A DNA stretch of 64,000 nucleotides from Aphelocoma coerulescens (Eukaryota; Chordata; Aves; Passeriformes; Corvidae): contig NC_091014.1 in the NCBI RefSeq assembly GCF_041296385.1, forward strand, positions 47,386,078 to 47,450,077. The letters are read 5' to 3'. How positions within the stretch are numbered: the stretch's first letter is position 1; each line of letters opens with the position of its first letter. The notes beneath the pieces are model-generated. The model was not told the origin of the DNA, searched no databases, and saw nothing but the letters and a program-made list of their open reading frames with translations. The translations under genes were made by a program, and so were the position numbers. Shown here one piece after another: positions 63,516-64,000 of the stretch.

Positions 63516-64000
63516 TGTTGAATCAAATATTTGTTTCAATGGTGGAAGTACAGTGAGAGATGATGTGAATAAGTGGTGAAACAATGAAAATGAAATAAAA
63601 TAGATGCATTCTAGAGATGTTTCTTTGCCGTTATACAGAGATTGCTTTACATATGAGTTTCTGGGGAAAAAAGAGATAGGCAAACAGCTTCAATACAAGG
63701 ACATGAAACTCACCAGAATTAATGCTCTTCGGTGGTATGCAGAAAGGTGACTCATTTTCTACAAGACATTGCCTCCTTCACATGCAGAGTAAACTTTTGA
63801 AAGTCCTGTCCGAAACCAGGGACACAATCAGAAACTGTGCTTTAAATGAAGGGCATGATTTTATTTTTGTTTATACTGTAGGTAAGCCAGATTTATCAGT
63901 GAAGATTATTGACTAATTTACCAACACTGGATCAATGTTAGGCTTTCTTGTTCAGGCACAGCTACTTGGAGTACCGCAGAGTTGTGCAGCCCTTGTCCCT
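63516..64000. other. Non-coding end of window
   Basis: No gene or repeat recognised to the window edge. A + strand frame of 64 codons (63722-63916) has no family resemblance. Confidence 0.5.

Noticed and set aside
1..64000. tRNA, rRNA, CRISPR array or bacterial-type operon
   Set aside because: None of the required structures was seen. The window is vertebrate single-copy DNA with LINE and LTR fragments.

Overview
The window looks like part of a bird chromosome. It is AT-rich, gene-poor, single-copy vertebrate DNA. The evidence for a bird is four CR1 LINE fragments whose 3' ends carry the avian-type ATTCTATGAT microsatellite, plus one solo LTR that resembles a common avian ERVL-type family. 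Nothing bacterial, plasmid-like or phage-like is present. No intact protein-coding gene could be supported. The longest open frames (166, 147, 136, 127 and 123 codons) are chance, antisense-repeat or low-complexity frames.

The main genic signal is on the + strand. Three exon-like segments (6461-6663, 29286-29445, 29538-29768) still have GT/AG splice borders and encode recognisable pieces of an axonemal dynein heavy chain. The first comes from the stem just before the linker. The other two come from the C-terminal half of the linker (DHC_N2-type) and are separated by a 92-bp intron. Each segment needs at least one frameshift to be read as dynein, and each runs into stop codons otherwise. I read this as an unprocessed, decayed dynein heavy chain gene, most like the single-headed inner-arm class (DNAH1/3/7/12 type). 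The exact paralogue is not settled, and I found none of the roughly 350-500 residues expected between the first and second segments.

Layout. 1-6460: AT-rich, with an old CR1 (3754-3960) and a T-rich tract. 6461-6663: dynein relic exon. 8910-9275: isolated CpG-dense patch with a 99-codon frame ending directly before an AATAAA. 9276-17850: AT-rich, with a compound GT/GA microsatellite. 17856-18475: promoter- or LTR-like segment with inverted CCAAT boxes, a TATA-like box, ATTAAA and a CpG-dense leader. 18476-29285: AT-rich, with a CR1 scrap, a perfect 13-bp hairpin and a candidate exon. 29286-29768: the two dynein linker exons. 29769-54980: AT-rich intronic or intergenic DNA with tandem duplications, three weak candidate exons and possible regulatory blocks. 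54985-56535: repeat cluster, a CR1 followed by a solo LTR that is itself interrupted by a 280-bp CR1-tailed insertion with short target duplications. 56536-64000: AT-rich, with an antisense CR1 at 63297-63515.

No genes can be shown to work together here. The most useful results are the dynein relic, the nested repeat cluster and the two CpG-dense islands. Family assignments rest on recognising protein or repeat motifs by eye; no database search was possible.
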